A stretch of 64,000 bases of DNA from Planococcus halocryophilus (GCF_001687585.2 NZ_CP016537.2:1212001-1276000), one strand, 5' to 3'. Shown: positions 33,093 to 43,243, counted from the first letter of the stretch. Notes: generated from the letters alone by a model not told the origin. Numbers and translations: made by a program.

Positions 33093-34466
33093 ATGGATTG
33101 GCAGTTAGAAGCTACAAAACGTAAGGGAACAATACTGAGCGAATTGCAAGAGTTAATAGCGATTCCCAGTGTACTAAGTAATGAAACCACGCCAATAGCT
33201 CCTTTTGGAAAAGAAGTTAAACAGGCATTGGATTGGTTTTTAGAAAAGGGTAGAACAGAAGGATATACGGTTAAAAATATTGGAGATGTTGCAGGACATC
33301 TTGAAATTGGTCAAGGCGAGGAATTGCTGGGAATTTTAGGTCATGTTGATGTGGTGCCAGTTGGTGAGGGTTGGACAACGGCTCCGTTTGGTGGAGAAAT
33401 TCATAATGGGCGACTTTACGGTCGTGGCGCCATTGATGATAAAGGACCAACAATTGCTGCATGGGCTGCTTTAAACATACTTAAGGATGCCGGTGTGGAA
33501 TTTACAAAGCGCGTGCGTTTAATTATCGGTACAGATGAAGAAAGTGAATTCCGCTGCATGGAACGCTATTTCCAAACAGAAGAAATGCCAGCTGTAGCCT
33601 TTACTCCAGACGCCGATTTTCCAATCATCAATGCAGAAAAAGGCATCGCATCTTTAGTTTTCTCCACATTTTCGATGCACGAAGATGCGATCTTAGAATC
33701 GTTTATTGCTGGTCATCGTACCAATATGGTGCCTGATAAAGCAACAGCCATTTTAAATGGTCAATTAGCAGAGTGGCAAGAAGATTTTAAGGCGTTTTGC
33801 AAAAAGCATGACGTAACAGGTAAAGTTGAACAGCATAACGGTTCAACAGAATTAACGTTAAATGGGAAATCAGCTCACGCCATGGAGCCCGAAGATGGTA
33901 TAAATGCCGGGGTGTTGCTAGCTGTATTTTTGAAAGATCGTTTAGAAGGCGATGGCCAAAAGTTTGTTGAATTTGTGGCAGACACGTTTTATCTAGATTC
34001 TCGTGGTCGTAAGCTTGGGTTGGATTTTACAGATGAACAATCTGGAGATACAACGTTCAACGCCGGAATTATTCGGTTTGAAAAAAAGAAAACCGCTATG
34101 ATTACAGTAAGTATGAGATACTCGATTAGCTATCCATTTAAAGAAAAAATAGATGCCTATCAGTTGAAGGATTTCGTACTGGACATTGCGTCCAATTCTC
34201 CTCCTCATTATGTGGATGAAAACGATCCGTTCATCAAAACGCTGCAAAATGCATATGAAAAACAAACTGGCGATAGAGCAAATCTGATTGCTATTGGCGG
34301 AGGCACATATGCACGCGTATTAGATAAAGGTGTGGCGTTTGGTATGCTGTTCCCTGGTGAACCAGATGTTGCCCATCAGGCGGATGAATTTGTGGACATC
34401 GACAATTTAATAAAAGCGACTGCCATTTACGCAGAAGCAATTTATCAATTAGCTTGTAAAAAATGA
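33093..34466 (+). CDS. pepV: M20-family dipeptidase PepV
   Basis: 457 residues. The zinc-binding pattern is seen in LGILGHVDVVPVGEGW, YGRGAIDDKGPT, IIGTDEESEFRC and AFTPDADFPI, with LNGKSAHAMEPEDGINA in the lid region. It is the dipeptidase of peptide use (YtjP/PepV). ATG 33093 follows AAGGAG. The following dat gene is 17 bp away, so they are probably one operon. Confidence 0.93.
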   Translation: MDWQLEATKRKGTILSELQELIAIPSVLSNETTPIAPFGKEVKQALDWFLEKGRTEGYTVKNIGDVAGHLEIGQGEELLGILGHVDVVPVGEGWTTAPFGGEIHNGRLYGRGAIDDKGPTIAAWAALNILKDAGVEFTKRVRLIIGTDEESEFRCMERYFQTEEMPAVAFTPDADFPIINAEKGIASLVFSTFSMHEDAILESFIAGHRTNMVPDKATAILNGQLAEWQEDFKAFCKKHDVTGKVEQHNGSTELTLNGKSAHAMEPEDGINAGVLLAVFLKDRLEGDGQKFVEFVADTFYLDSRGRKLGLDFTDEQSGDTTFNAGIIRFEKKKTAMITVSMRYSISYPFKEKIDAYQLKDFVLDIASNSPPHYVDENDPFIKTLQNAYEKQTGDRANLIAIGGGTYARVLDKGVAFGMLFPGEPDVAHQADEFVDIDNLIKATAIYAEAIYQLACKK

Positions 34467-34483
34467 GGAAAGAAGGAATGGAT

Positions 34484-35332
34484 ATGGATTTGATATTGCA
34501 TAATGGAGAATTTATTCGTGAAGAAGATTTGGTGATTTCGAAAGAAGATCGTGGTTATCAGTTTGGTGACGGAATTTATGAAGTAATTCGCGTATATGAT
34601 GGCAATCTGTTTACGGCTAAAGAACATATCGATCGTTTTTACGACAGTGCTGACAAAATCAACATCGTCATTCCTTATACAAAAGACGTTTTCCATAAAA
34701 TGATGTACGATTTTGTTGAAGTGAACAATATTGAGACTGGCCAAGTATACGTGCAAGTTACACGAGGTGCTGCAGAGCGTCAACATCAATTCCCTACACA
34801 AGCTACGCCAGTGATTACTGGCAATACCAAATCAGTTGATCGTCCAGTCGCAAGCTTAAGCTCAGGCGTTACGGCTAAATTTATTGAAGATATTCGTTGG
34901 TTACGCTGCGACATTAAGAGCTTGAATTTGCTTGGCAACGTATTAGCTAAACAAGAAGCTTACGAAGAAGGGTTTTTCGAAGCGATCTTGCACAGAGGTG
35001 AAACGGTGACAGAAGGTTGTTCATCGAATATGTACGGTATAAAAAATGGCACTCTTTATACTCATCCTGCAAATAACCTTATTTTAAATGGAATTACAAG
35101 ACGAGTGATTTTTGAGTTGTGTGAAGAATTGGGAATTCCAGTAGTAGAAACCCCATTTACAAAAACGGAAGCACTTGAAATGGATGAATTCATCATGTCT
35201 TCAACAACTACGGAAGTGATGCCAGTAGTTGCGATTGGTGATCATAAAATCGGTCAAGGCGTTCCTGGAGAGTTGACGCGTAAATTACAAACTGCATTTG
35301 AAGCACGCATTCAAGTTGGCGTTAAATCATAA
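34484..35332 (+). CDS. dat: D-amino acid transaminase
   Basis: ATG 34484 gives the family start (MDLILHNGEFI) and a good distance to AGAAGGA; ATG 34478 and ATG 34463 are alternatives. 282 residues: DRGYQFGDGIYEVIRVYDG, the PLP Lys in LRCDIKSLNLLGN, EGCSSNMYGI, and SSTTTEVMPVV. It makes D-glutamate/D-alanine by transamination for the cell wall. It follows pepV as in an operon. Confidence 0.93.
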   Translation: MDLILHNGEFIREEDLVISKEDRGYQFGDGIYEVIRVYDGNLFTAKEHIDRFYDSADKINIVIPYTKDVFHKMMYDFVEVNNIETGQVYVQVTRGAAERQHQFPTQATPVITGNTKSVDRPVASLSSGVTAKFIEDIRWLRCDIKSLNLLGNVLAKQEAYEEGFFEAILHRGETVTEGCSSNMYGIKNGTLYTHPANNLILNGITRRVIFELCEELGIPVVETPFTKTEALEMDEFIMSSTTTEVMPVVAIGDHKIGQGVPGELTRKLQTAFEARIQVGVKS

Positions 35333-35344
35333 ATTTAAAATAAA

Positions 35345-35376
35345 AGTGGTTGGCTCCGGCCAATCACTATTTTTTT
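35345..35376 (+). terminator. Terminator of pepV-dat
   Basis: Stem AGTGGTTGGC / GCCAATCACT (one G-U) and T7. Confidence 0.85.
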
Positions 35377-35416
35377 GCGCTTATTTGCATGGTAAACTGG
35401 AATCAGGTGATGCTAA

Positions 35417-35980
35417 ATGAAACCACATTATTTTATTGGGATCAAAATTCCAAAAGACATAGCCGAAACCTTGGCGACAGAACGAGAAAGTTGGCAATTG
35501 CAAAGTCACAAAAGGCTAACGCCAGCACAAGATATGCATATTACTTTATTGTTTATCGGCGAGGACGTGTATGGTGAAATCAACGAGGTTGAGAAATTAC
35601 TGGGAACCATTAAGGAACAAGCTTTTACTTTAAATATTGATGGCATCAAAACTTTTGGTAATCCAACGACACCGCGTATTATTTATGCTTCTCTTGAAAC
35701 GAGTCGGGAATTGGACGAGTTGCAACAGCAAGTACATAAATCAATGGAATCTTTAAAAATAAAACCCGATCCAAAGAAATTTGTGCCACATATTACGTTG
35801 GCTAGCAGATGGGCAGGGGGAGAGCCAACAAATCGTCAATTTTCAATCGCTAACATGCGATTCGATGTAACGGAGTTCTCGTTGTTCCGAATTGCACCAA
35901 ATGAAATGCCTCGTTATCAAAAGATCGCAAATTATACGCTAGAAAATGCATCTACTACATTTAAAGGCGAGTGTTTATGA
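35417..35980 (+). CDS. thpR: RNA 2',3'-cyclic phosphodiesterase (ThpR/YtlP)
   Basis: 187 residues; two HxTx motifs of the 2H phosphoesterase fold, HITLLFIG (about 40-47) and HITLASRW (about 124-131). It hydrolyses 2',3'-cyclic phosphates in RNA (formerly called 2'-5' RNA ligase). Its TGA overlaps the ATG of the next gene. Confidence 0.88.
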   Translation: MKPHYFIGIKIPKDIAETLATERESWQLQSHKRLTPAQDMHITLLFIGEDVYGEINEVEKLLGTIKEQAFTLNIDGIKTFGNPTTPRIIYASLETSRELDELQQQVHKSMESLKIKPDPKKFVPHITLASRWAGGEPTNRQFSIANMRFDVTEFSLFRIAPNEMPRYQKIANYTLENASTTFKGECL

Positions 35981-36885
35981 AAATTGTATTTATTATCAAT
36001 CCTACAGCTGGCAATGGCAGAGCGTTAAAGCAATGGCAGCGCTTTGAAAAAACCATTCAATTTCCGTTTGAACACATGTTAACGGAATTTCCAGGTCATG
36101 CTACGGCAATTGCTGCGGCCTACAAAGACGAAGGACAACAAGTGTTGTTAATCGGCTTTGGCGGTGACGGGACATTGCGTGAAATCGTAGTAGGTGCAGC
36201 GGGCGCGAAAGAGTTAATTGTTGGATCTGTAGCAGCTGGCTCTGGCAATGATTTTGCTAGAGCTTACGGCACGTTCAAAGATGCACGGGCAATTGAAGAG
36301 TTTCAAAAAATACCTCGTTTTAAACGCCAAGACCTTGGTGAATTTGCGAACGGACAAGATTTTCAATTTGTCAGCAGTTCAGGAATTGGTTTTGATGCGG
36401 AAATCACGATCGCTGTGAATCAGTCGTCTCTCAAGAAAAAGCTGAATCAGTTTGGCCTTGGAAAAATAGCTTATTATCTTTATGTGATTAAGACCTTAGT
36501 GAAGTTTGAAACATTCACATTAACGGTTCAGAGTGCTGACGAAACCGTTGTTTATCAAGATGTTTGGTTAGCGACTGTTAGCAACCAACCTTATTTCGGT
36601 GGGGGCATGAAAATCTCTCCAGCCTCATACACAGATGACGGATTGCTTGAATTGACCGTGGTTCATCAAATATCACGTTTGAAACTCTTGCTCGTTTTTG
36701 GTACGGTATTCAGCGGAGCACATACGCGTTTCAAAGAGGTCAGCCAAATGAGCAGCTCGGAGTTTCGGCTTTCATCTGACAAATCGGTTTTTCGCCATGT
36801 GGATGGTGACGATGCCGGTATGAGCACTCAAAACGAAATGGTCGTCTATGCAGTTAGTCCACATAATTGGTTATCAATAAATTAA
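35977..36885 (+). CDS. ytlR: Diacylglycerol-kinase-family lipid kinase (YtlR-like)
   Basis: ATG 35977 overlaps the thpR stop (ATGA), preferred to the GTG at 35971. 302 residues: KIVFIINPTAGNG, the nucleotide loop LIGFGGDGTLREIV, and AAGSGNDFARAYGTF, all marks of the DagK family. It phosphorylates a lipid, probably diacylglycerol, at the membrane. It is translationally coupled with thpR. Confidence 0.9.
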   Translation: MKIVFIINPTAGNGRALKQWQRFEKTIQFPFEHMLTEFPGHATAIAAAYKDEGQQVLLIGFGGDGTLREIVVGAAGAKELIVGSVAAGSGNDFARAYGTFKDARAIEEFQKIPRFKRQDLGEFANGQDFQFVSSSGIGFDAEITIAVNQSSLKKKLNQFGLGKIAYYLYVIKTLVKFETFTLTVQSADETVVYQDVWLATVSNQPYFGGGMKISPASYTDDGLLELTVVHQISRLKLLLVFGTVFSGAHTRFKEVSQMSSSEFRLSSDKSVFRHVDGDDAGMSTQNEMVVYAVSPHNWLSIN

Positions 36886-36909
36886 TGGAAAATAGAAAGA
36901 GGATGAAAT

Positions 36910-37551
36910 ATGAGATCACGTTTTAAACCATGGGCATCAGATTTAATCGATTCACATCCAGAAATTGTTATTCCGAAACCAGAAGAGAAAAAAGGGAAAT
37001 GGCAAGAAGTTTTTGATAACAAAAACCCATTGCATATTGAAGCGGGAACAGGTAAAGGCCGCTTTATTACAGGAATGGCCAAAGCGAATCCAGACATCAA
37101 TTATATTGGCATCGAGCTGTTCGACAGCGTCATTGTTACGGCTCTTGAGACAGTGCTTGAAGAAGAAAATGGGATTCCAAACTTGCGTCTTTTAAAAGTT
37201 AATGCAAAAAAAATCGGCGAGTATTTCGAAAAAGGGGAAGTTGACAGATTGTACTTAAACTTTTCTGATCCATGGCCAAAAAAGCGTCACGCTAAGCGCC
37301 GCTTAACGCATGAATCGTTCTTGAAGTTGTATCAGGTTGTTTTACCTGAAAAAGGTGAAATTCATTTTAAAACCGATAACCGGAAACTTTTTGAATATTC
37401 GCTTACGAGCATTTCTGAATATGGTATGTTATTAACGGATGTCTCATTAGATCTTCACGATAACGAACCTGAATGGAACATCATGACGGAATACGAAGAA
37501 AAGTTCTCGAAAAAAGGACAGCCGATTTACCGGTTAGAAGCACAGTTTTAA
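36910..37551 (+). CDS. trmB: tRNA (guanine-N7-)-methyltransferase
   Basis: 213 residues; [15 protein letters not shown] (SAM site), [30 protein letters not shown] and [13 protein letters not shown], all TrmB landmarks. It methylates G46 of tRNA. ATG 36910 follows AGAGGATG and lies 24 bp after the lipid kinase. AEAGTGKG-type SAM motif position is normal. Confidence 0.96.
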   Translation: MRSRFKPWASDLIDSHPEIVIPKPEEKKGKWQEVFDNKNPLHIEAGTGKGRFITGMAKANPDINYIGIELFDSVIVTALETVLEEENGIPNLRLLKVNAKKIGEYFEKGEVDRLYLNFSDPWPKKRHAKRRLTHESFLKLYQVVLPEKGEIHFKTDNRKLFEYSLTSISEYGMLLTDVSLDLHDNEPEWNIMTEYEEKFSKKGQPIYRLEAQF

Positions 37552-37582
37552 GCTAGTTGATTTTGACAAGGGGGAAAAGGGA

Positions 37583-38437
37583 ATGCAGAAATTTCAATTT
37601 CACGAAATGAACTTAACCTGGCTTGATGGGGGAACCACATTTTTAGATGGCGGTACAATGTTTGGGGTAGTACCAAAAGTCATTTGGTCGAAACGTTACC
37701 CGGTCAATGAAAAAAACCAAATCGAATTGCCAACACACCCAATACTTGTTCAATTTAAAGAACATAATATATTGATCGATAGCGGTCTTGGTGATGGCAA
37801 ATTGACAGAGCGTCAGTTGCGCAACTTAGGGGTTTCAGAACAATCCCGTGTAGAAGAAAACTTGTCGGAGCTTGGATTAAAACCTGAAGACATCGATACG
37901 GTCTTAATGACTCATTTACACGGAGATCATGCGGCAGGACTTACAAAATGGCAAGGCGAAGAGTTGGTTTCGACTTTTCCAAATGCCAAAATTTATGTAT
38001 CAGCTGTAGAGTGGGATGAAATGCAAAATCCAAACATCCGGTCACGCAATACATACTGGAAAGAAAATTGGGAGCCAATTGTCGATCAAGTTGAAACATT
38101 TGAAGAAGAGAAAACTATATTTGGGGCAATCACCATGATTCATACCGGAGGTCATTCAAATGGCCACAGTGTCATTAAAATGACAAGTGGCGATGAAACG
38201 ATTTTGCATATGGGTGACATCATGCCAACTCATGCCCATCAAAATCCATTATGGGTATTAGCATTTGATGATTATCCAATGGATTCAATTTACGCTAAAG
38301 AAAAGTTGATGAAAGAAGCTTTAGAAAGCGGTTATTATTTCAGCTTTTACCATGATGCGTATTATCGTATCTTAAAATGGAGTGCAGACGGCAAAGAGAT
38401 TATGAAGTCATTAGTACGCAAAGAAAAGAATAGTTAA
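37583..38437 (+). CDS. ytnP: Metallo-beta-lactamase-fold lactonase (YtnP-like)
   Basis: 284 residues with the zinc motif [13 protein letters not shown] (HXHXDH), a later His in [12 protein letters not shown], and Asp in [12 protein letters not shown]. subtilis YtnP is a quorum-quenching lactonase, encoded beside trmB as here. Substrate in this organism is inferred. Confidence 0.87.
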   Translation: MQKFQFHEMNLTWLDGGTTFLDGGTMFGVVPKVIWSKRYPVNEKNQIELPTHPILVQFKEHNILIDSGLGDGKLTERQLRNLGVSEQSRVEENLSELGLKPEDIDTVLMTHLHGDHAAGLTKWQGEELVSTFPNAKIYVSAVEWDEMQNPNIRSRNTYWKENWEPIVDQVETFEEEKTIFGAITMIHTGGHSNGHSVIKMTSGDETILHMGDIMPTHAHQNPLWVLAFDDYPMDSIYAKEKLMKEALESGYYFSFYHDAYYRILKWSADGKEIMKSLVRKEKNS

Positions 38438-38467
38438 AAAAAAAGAGCCTCTGGGCTCTTTTTTTGA
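38437..38467 (+). terminator. Terminator of the ytlR-trmB-ytnP run
   Basis: AAAGAGCC / GGCTCTTT with T-run; a similar hairpin occurs at 38701. Confidence 0.8.
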
Positions 38468-38499
38468 GTATCGAGAAAGTGCTGAATAAGTGTATTTTC

Positions 38500-38612
38500 C
38501 GAAGCTTATCGCTCGCTTTCCGTGGGGTGGGCATCGAACCTCCTCGTTCGCTTACGCTCTCTGCGGGGTCTCTCAAACCCACTATTCCCACAGGAGTCGA
38601 GCGAACGCTTCT
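38500..38612. repeat. Dispersed intergenic repeat of the TTTCCGTGGGG type
   Basis: GC-richer than its flanks, with GCTTTCCGTGGGGTGGGC, CTCTCTGCGGGGTCTCTC and CACAGGAGTCGAGCGAACGC blocks that form nested inverted segments. It resembles a family I remember in many Bacillaceae/Planococcaceae genomes (CTTTCCGCGGGG...CGCAGGAGTC). The function is unknown; the remaining bases to 38700 show nothing. Confidence 0.6.
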
Positions 38613-38700
38613 TCAAATACGTAGATAGTAGACTTTTTTAGTTAATAAAACAATTTGTTTTTCAAAAAATATAGTTGGTTATTAACATGTTTAAAAGTAT

Positions 38701-38731
38701 AAAAAAAAAGAGCCCTTGGGCTCTTTTTTTT
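38701..38731. terminator. Bidirectional terminator
   Basis: AAAAGAGCCC / GGGCTCTTTT flanked by A- and T-runs, directly after the stop of the minus-strand ytzB-like gene. Confidence 0.8.
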
Positions 38732-39044
38732 ATACTTGTTTTACTTCGATCACTGCGCCTGTAAAAGCATCAGCTAAAAATTCAAATTGTTGAAGTTCGT
38801 CTTCTTTATGACGTGTAATTCCGCCTTTGTAAACTTCAGTTGTTAACGCGTGTTGCTTATAAGGTTCCGTTTTCATGAAAATCCATGAACCGTCAATCGG
38901 GCCTTCTTCTTTAAATGCAGATTTAACTTCTTTTAAAACGTCATCTGCTGGATATAATTTTTCTGAACGATTGTAAAGTTCTTTTACCAAATACGTTGCG
39001 GCGATTCCTGTAGCAAATCCAATAAGTAAATCACGATTTCTCAC
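38730..39044 (-). CDS. ytzB: YtzB-like small protein
   Basis: 104 residues with an N-terminal hydrophobic stretch (LLIGFATGIAATYLVKELY) that may anchor it, then a PepSY-like alternating C-terminal part (LQQFEFLADAFTGAVIEV). B. subtilis has ytzB in this place, next to ytoP. The function is unknown. Divergent from ytoP. Confidence 0.7.
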   Translation of the reverse strand: MRNRDLLIGFATGIAATYLVKELYNRSEKLYPADDVLKEVKSAFKEEGPIDGSWIFMKTEPYKQHALTTEVYKGGITRHKEDELQQFEFLADAFTGAVIEVKQV

Positions 39045-39210
39045 TAAAATCCCTCCTCTATTTACTGGATAAATTGTACCATAAATATTTTGAAGGGCGA
39101 AATGATAGCTTAAAAGTCAATGTACTTTAAAAAAGAGAGTACAAAACTGGAAATTATCTGAATAAAGCTCTAAACTTAATAAAGGTAACTTATTTAGGGG
39201 GAACATTGAT

Positions 39211-40284
39211 ATGAATTCTGAAACACGTGAAATGTTTAAAACTTTGACAGAACTACCGGGAGCTCCAGGAAATGAGCATGCGGTTCGTAAATTTATGCGT
39301 CAAGAACTAGAAAAGTATTCAGATCGATTGATCCAAGACAATTTGGGAAGCGTTTTTGGCGTCAAGGACTGTCAAGAAGATGGACCGCGTATCATGGTGG
39401 CAGGGCATATGGATGAAGTTGGGTTTATGGTTACACAAATTACGGATAATGGCATGTTGCGTTTTCAGCCTTTAGGCGGCTGGTGGAACCAAGTGATGTT
39501 GGCAACACGCGTAGACATTATTACAAACGAAAAAACGATTCCAGGCGTTATTGGTTCCATTCCTCCACATTTGCTAAGTGAAGAATTGCGAAGTAAACCA
39601 ATGGAAATAAAAAATATGCTTATCGATATCGGAGCAGACAATAAAGACGATGCATTAGCGCTTGGCATTCGCCCAGGTCAGCAAATTGTGCCTTTTAGTC
39701 CGTTTACACCAATGGCGAATGATAAAAAAATTATGGCAAAAGCTTGGGATAATCGTTACGGTTGTGGTTTAGCGATTGAGCTTTTAAAAGAGCTGAAAGA
39801 TGAAAAATTGCCAAACCAATTGTTTTCTGGAGCAACCGTAATGGAAGAAGTTGGGTTACGCGGTGCACAAACTGCGGCAACGATGATTCAGCCAGATTTA
39901 TTCTTCGCATTAGATGCAAGTCCAGCTAATGATGCAACGGGTGATAAAAATGAATTCGGGCAGCTTGGTAAAGGAACTTTGTTGCGCATATTAGATAAGA
40001 GCATGGTCACTCACCGAGGCATGCGTGAATTTATACTCGATACAGCTGAAACACATCATATTCCTTATCAGTATTTCGTTTCACAAGGTGGAACAGATGC
40101 AGGTCGCGTACATACAACCAATGAAGGGATCCCGAGTTCTGTAATTGGAATTTGTTCTCGCTATATCCACACGTCAGCATCTATCATTCATACAGATGAT
40201 TATGCAGCAGCGAAAGAATTACTGACAAAGTTAGTGAAAGCTACAGACCGCACAACTCTAGAAACCATTAAACAAAACGTTTAA
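39211..40284 (+). CDS. ytoP: M42-family aminopeptidase (YtoP)
   Basis: 357 residues; [15 protein letters not shown] and [16 protein letters not shown] (metal ligands His and Asp), [21 protein letters not shown] (Glu-Glu of the active site), [19 protein letters not shown]. It removes N-terminal residues from peptides in the cytosol. GGGG ribosome site before ATG 39211. It is followed by a weak hairpin, then the DUF84 gene. Confidence 0.93.
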   Translation: MNSETREMFKTLTELPGAPGNEHAVRKFMRQELEKYSDRLIQDNLGSVFGVKDCQEDGPRIMVAGHMDEVGFMVTQITDNGMLRFQPLGGWWNQVMLATRVDIITNEKTIPGVIGSIPPHLLSEELRSKPMEIKNMLIDIGADNKDDALALGIRPGQQIVPFSPFTPMANDKKIMAKAWDNRYGCGLAIELLKELKDEKLPNQLFSGATVMEEVGLRGAQTAATMIQPDLFFALDASPANDATGDKNEFGQLGKGTLLRILDKSMVTHRGMREFILDTAETHHIPYQYFVSQGGTDAGRVHTTNEGIPSSVIGICSRYIHTSASIIHTDDYAAAKELLTKLVKATDRTTLETIKQNV

Positions 40285-40326
40285 AAAAGTGCCTATGGGC
40301 TCTTTTTTTTGAAAGGAATAACGCCA

Positions 40327-40845
40327 ATGAAAAAAATTCGTGCAGCAATAGCATCCAAAAACCCTGCAAAAATCAATGCCGTATCAAACGTGCTTAAAAA
40401 TATGGAATGGACAGTTGACTTATCGGCGATAGATGCGGATTCAGAAGTATCGGCTCAGCCTTTTTCACAACAAGAAACCCGTCAAGGTGCTGTCAATCGA
40501 GCAAAAAATGCATTGGGAGAATATGATTTTGCGATCGGATTAGAAGGCGGCGTTTACGAAATGGAAGGTATATTGTTTTTATGCAACTGGGGTGCACTAG
40601 CCACTCAGGATGGACATATATTTACCGCTGCTGGTGCTCAAATACCACTGCCGGAAGAAATTGCAGACGGTCTGCGAAATGGCACAGAGCTTGGACCGAT
40701 TATGGACGAATATGCCAATGAAAGTGGAATTCGCCAACACAAAGGCGCGATCGGTATTTTAACGAACGGTCTGGTGAACCGAGGAGAAATGTTTGGACAT
40801 GTCGTTAAATTATTGATGGGTCAGTATCAACGACACAGCGATTAA
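40327..40845 (+). CDS. DUF84 / inosine-xanthosine triphosphatase-like protein
   Basis: ATG 40327 after GAAAGGAATAA is preferred to ATG 40309. 172 residues: AIASKNPAKINAVSNVL, the QPFSQQETRQGAVNRAKNAL motif and FAIGLEGGVYE are those of the YjjX (non-canonical purine NTP phosphatase) family. It likely clears damaged nucleotides; activity is inferred from the family. The weak hairpin just upstream (40285-40310) may attenuate ytoP read-through. Confidence 0.82.
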   Translation: MKKIRAAIASKNPAKINAVSNVLKNMEWTVDLSAIDADSEVSAQPFSQQETRQGAVNRAKNALGEYDFAIGLEGGVYEMEGILFLCNWGALATQDGHIFTAAGAQIPLPEEIADGLRNGTELGPIMDEYANESGIRQHKGAIGILTNGLVNRGEMFGHVVKLLMGQYQRHSD

Positions 40846-40904
40846 GTTGCATGTCCTTGTAAACACCTTTAAAATAAATAGCAGTAATGTCAGGGGGAAT
40901 GAGC

Positions 40905-41420
40905 GTGCCTCGAGCTAGATGGATGGTGTTGTTACTTTTTTCAGTCGGACTAATGGCTGGCTGTAGCGCTACATCAGAAAACCTGGTTGTTCAAGGAGTA
41001 TCGAACGCACGTGATGCGTTTGAAGCAGAACCAAAATCAGATAATGAAAAAATAGGGCAAACCGCTCTCTATTTGCCTAATGGCTATATTATTGAAGAAC
41101 CGCAAGAAGACTTTAATGGCTTAATCACCAAAGGCGGCGATTCTTTTTCTTTGTCTATTAACCCAAATGAAAAAGCGACGAGTACTTTGTTTTATGATTT
41201 GCAGAAAGTAAACCCAGAACAACAATGGCTGGTAGATGAAAAATTTCGTCAAAATGGTCGGTTTGGGTTTGTGACAGTAACAGAAATTACAGAAAATAAG
41301 TTGGAACTCGTAATTGGAGCCGGTGGCGTTAAAATAGCAACCATTTCAACAGAAAACGACCTTCCTAAAAACATGAACTGGATGATGAAAACGGTTCGTT
41401 CAATAGAACTTGATGAATAG
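40905..41420 (+). CDS. Lipoprotein of unknown function
   Basis: GTG 40905 fits the CAGGGGG ribosome site; ATG 40899 and ATG 40887 are in frame. The 171-residue product has a lipoprotein signal (WMVLLLFSVGLMAGC, Cys lipid anchor) and an extracytoplasmic domain with NGYIIEEPQEDFNGLITKGGD. No family recognised. It overlaps nothing and is 12 bp before ytpP. Confidence 0.75.
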   Translation: MPRARWMVLLLFSVGLMAGCSATSENLVVQGVSNARDAFEAEPKSDNEKIGQTALYLPNGYIIEEPQEDFNGLITKGGDSFSLSINPNEKATSTLFYDLQKVNPEQQWLVDEKFRQNGRFGFVTVTEITENKLELVIGAGGVKIATISTENDLPKNMNWMMKTVRSIELDE

Positions 41421-41432
41421 GAGATTGAAACA

Positions 41433-41750
41433 ATGAGAAAATTACAATCGACTGAAGAATTTCATACATTAATAAAAGAACCTGCTTCAATATTTATGTT
41501 CACAGCAGGCTGGTGCCCAGATTGCCGCGTCATTGATCCAATTTTGCCTGAGATTGAAGAAAAATTCTCAGACAATATATTTGTTTCGGTAGATCGTGAT
41601 CAATTTATTGATCTGTGTATTGAATTGGATATTTTTGGTATTCCGAGTTTTCTAGCTTACGCTAATGGTCACAAAACGGGCCGTTATGTCAGTAAAGACC
41701 GTAAAACACAGGCAGAAATCGAAGCGTTTATTTCGAATTTGTCACAATAA
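41433..41750 (+). CDS. ytpP: Thioredoxin-like protein YtpP
   Basis: 105 residues with the redox motif FTAGWCPDCRVIDPIL (WCPDC) and IFGIPSFLAYANG (cis-Pro loop). A cytosolic thiol-disulfide protein. First of the ytpP-ytpQ-ytpR-sftA run. Confidence 0.9.
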   Translation: MRKLQSTEEFHTLIKEPASIFMFTAGWCPDCRVIDPILPEIEEKFSDNIFVSVDRDQFIDLCIELDIFGIPSFLAYANGHKTGRYVSKDRKTQAEIEAFISNLSQ

Positions 41751-41756
41751 CAATAA

Positions 41757-41787
41757 AAACGGTTCGCCTAACTAGGCTGAACCGTTT
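41757..41787 (+). terminator. Hairpin between ytpP and ytpQ
   Basis: AAACGGTTCGCCT / AGGCTGAACCGTTT with a weak T-run (TTTATTTAT); a partial terminator is likely. Confidence 0.55.
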
Positions 41788-41810
41788 ATTTATGAAAGCG
41801 AGGCAAAACA

Positions 41811-42629
41811 ATGATGAAATCTACAGAACTTTTTAATATACTAAGAGAGCGTATGCCAAGCCGCCAACTAGAATGGCGCTTTGATCGGGAGAAGGATGTT
41901 GCAAATATTCAACATACAGAACTGGGCAAAGGAATGAGCATATCCTTGCCGCAAGTTATCAATCGCTTTGAAGCAAAAGGTGACTCAGCGATTCAAGAAA
42001 TCGTTTATACGATTACAGAAACTTTCGAAGCAATGGAAAGAGAAGCAAAAGGTGAAATGAAATCGACCGAGCATATTTTCCCTGTTATTCGTTCAACTTC
42101 ATTTCCAACGGAATCGAATGAAGGCCATAAGTTTATTACGGCTGAACATACGGCGGAAACACGCATATATTTTGCATTAGATGCTGGTACTACCTATCGC
42201 TTAATTGACGAAAATGTGGTAAATTCATTAAGTCTGACTGAAGAGCAGATTAAAGAAATTGCGAAGTTCCAAGTGAAAAAATTAAAAACTGCAGTCAAAG
42301 AAGACCATGTTGCCGGAAATATCTTTTATTTTCTAAACGAAAACGATGGCTATGACGCTTCAAGAATTTTGAACGAATCGTTTTTAAAAGAAATGAAAAC
42401 AAAAATCACAGGTGATATGACCGTCTCTGTACCTCATCAAGACGTACTGATTATTGGAGATATCCAAAATGAAACGGGATACGATGTGCTCGCACAAATG
42501 GCTATGCATTTCTTTACGAATGGCAAAGTGCCGATTACTTCCTTATCGTTCATTTATGAAAATGATGAACTAGAGCCGATTTTCATTATGGCAAAAAACA
42601 GACCTAACGAGGAGAACGATAAAAAATGA
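41811..42629 (+). CDS. ytpQ: DUF1444 protein YtpQ
   Basis: 272 residues of the DUF1444 family with no signal or membrane segments; landmarks FDREKDVANIQHTELGKGMSI-type start, IFPVIRSTSFP and VPHQDVLIIGDI. Function unknown. It overlaps ytpR by 4 bp (ATGA), so the two are coupled. Confidence 0.87.
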   Translation: MMKSTELFNILRERMPSRQLEWRFDREKDVANIQHTELGKGMSISLPQVINRFEAKGDSAIQEIVYTITETFEAMEREAKGEMKSTEHIFPVIRSTSFPTESNEGHKFITAEHTAETRIYFALDAGTTYRLIDENVVNSLSLTEEQIKEIAKFQVKKLKTAVKEDHVAGNIFYFLNENDGYDASRILNESFLKEMKTKITGDMTVSVPHQDVLIIGDIQNETGYDVLAQMAMHFFTNGKVPITSLSFIYENDELEPIFIMAKNRPNEENDKK

Positions 42630-43237
42630 ATGTATTTTATAACAAAGAAGGAATTGGCGATGTGTTGCTCGTTCAACTTCAAACAGAAACTCCAGAAAAA
42701 ATTGATCCCGAACAATTTGGGGACATAACATTGATCAAAGATGCAGAAGGAAAAATTGCTGGGTTTAATGTATTTAACGCCTCTAGTTATACAGACTTGG
42801 CTGGAGGTCAACAAGTAGAAGTGTCTGAAAAACTTGTTACATCTTTGCAAAATGCATTAGCTAAAAATGGTGTTGATTTTACGCTTGAAGTCGATTTTTC
42901 ACCGAAATTTGTTGTTGGGTTTGTGGAAGCTAAAGAAAAACACCCAAATGCTGATAAATTGAATGTTTGTCAAGTTGCTGTTGGGGACGAAGAGAAATTG
43001 CAGATTGTTTGTGGTGCTCCAAATGTTGAACAAGGTCAAAAAGTTGTCGTAGCAAAAGTGGGGGCGGTTATGCCTTCTGGAATGGTTATTCGCGATGCGG
43101 AACTTCGGGGAGTGGCATCGACTGGAATGATTTGTTCAGCAAAAGAGTTGGCTTTGCCAAATGCACCTGAGGTAAAAGGCATTCTTGTCTTGTCTGAAGA
43201 TGCAGAAACTGGCTCAGCTTTCGAAGTGAAGGCGTAA
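42626..43237 (+). CDS. ytpR: tRNA-binding-domain protein YtpR
   Basis: 203 residues. The N-terminal half is specific to YtpR (FYNKEGIGDVLLV); the C-terminal half is an EMAP/PheT-type tRNA-binding domain (EKHPNADKLNVCQV, IVCGAPNVEQGQKVVVAKVGAVMPSGM, GMICSAKELAL). It is probably an RNA-binding protein. Coupled to ytpQ, and 6 bp from sftA. Confidence 0.92.
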   Translation: MNVFYNKEGIGDVLLVQLQTETPEKIDPEQFGDITLIKDAEGKIAGFNVFNASSYTDLAGGQQVEVSEKLVTSLQNALAKNGVDFTLEVDFSPKFVVGFVEAKEKHPNADKLNVCQVAVGDEEKLQIVCGAPNVEQGQKVVVAKVGAVMPSGMVIRDAELRGVASTGMICSAKELALPNAPEVKGILVLSEDAETGSAFEVKA

Positions 43238-43243
43238 AGCACT

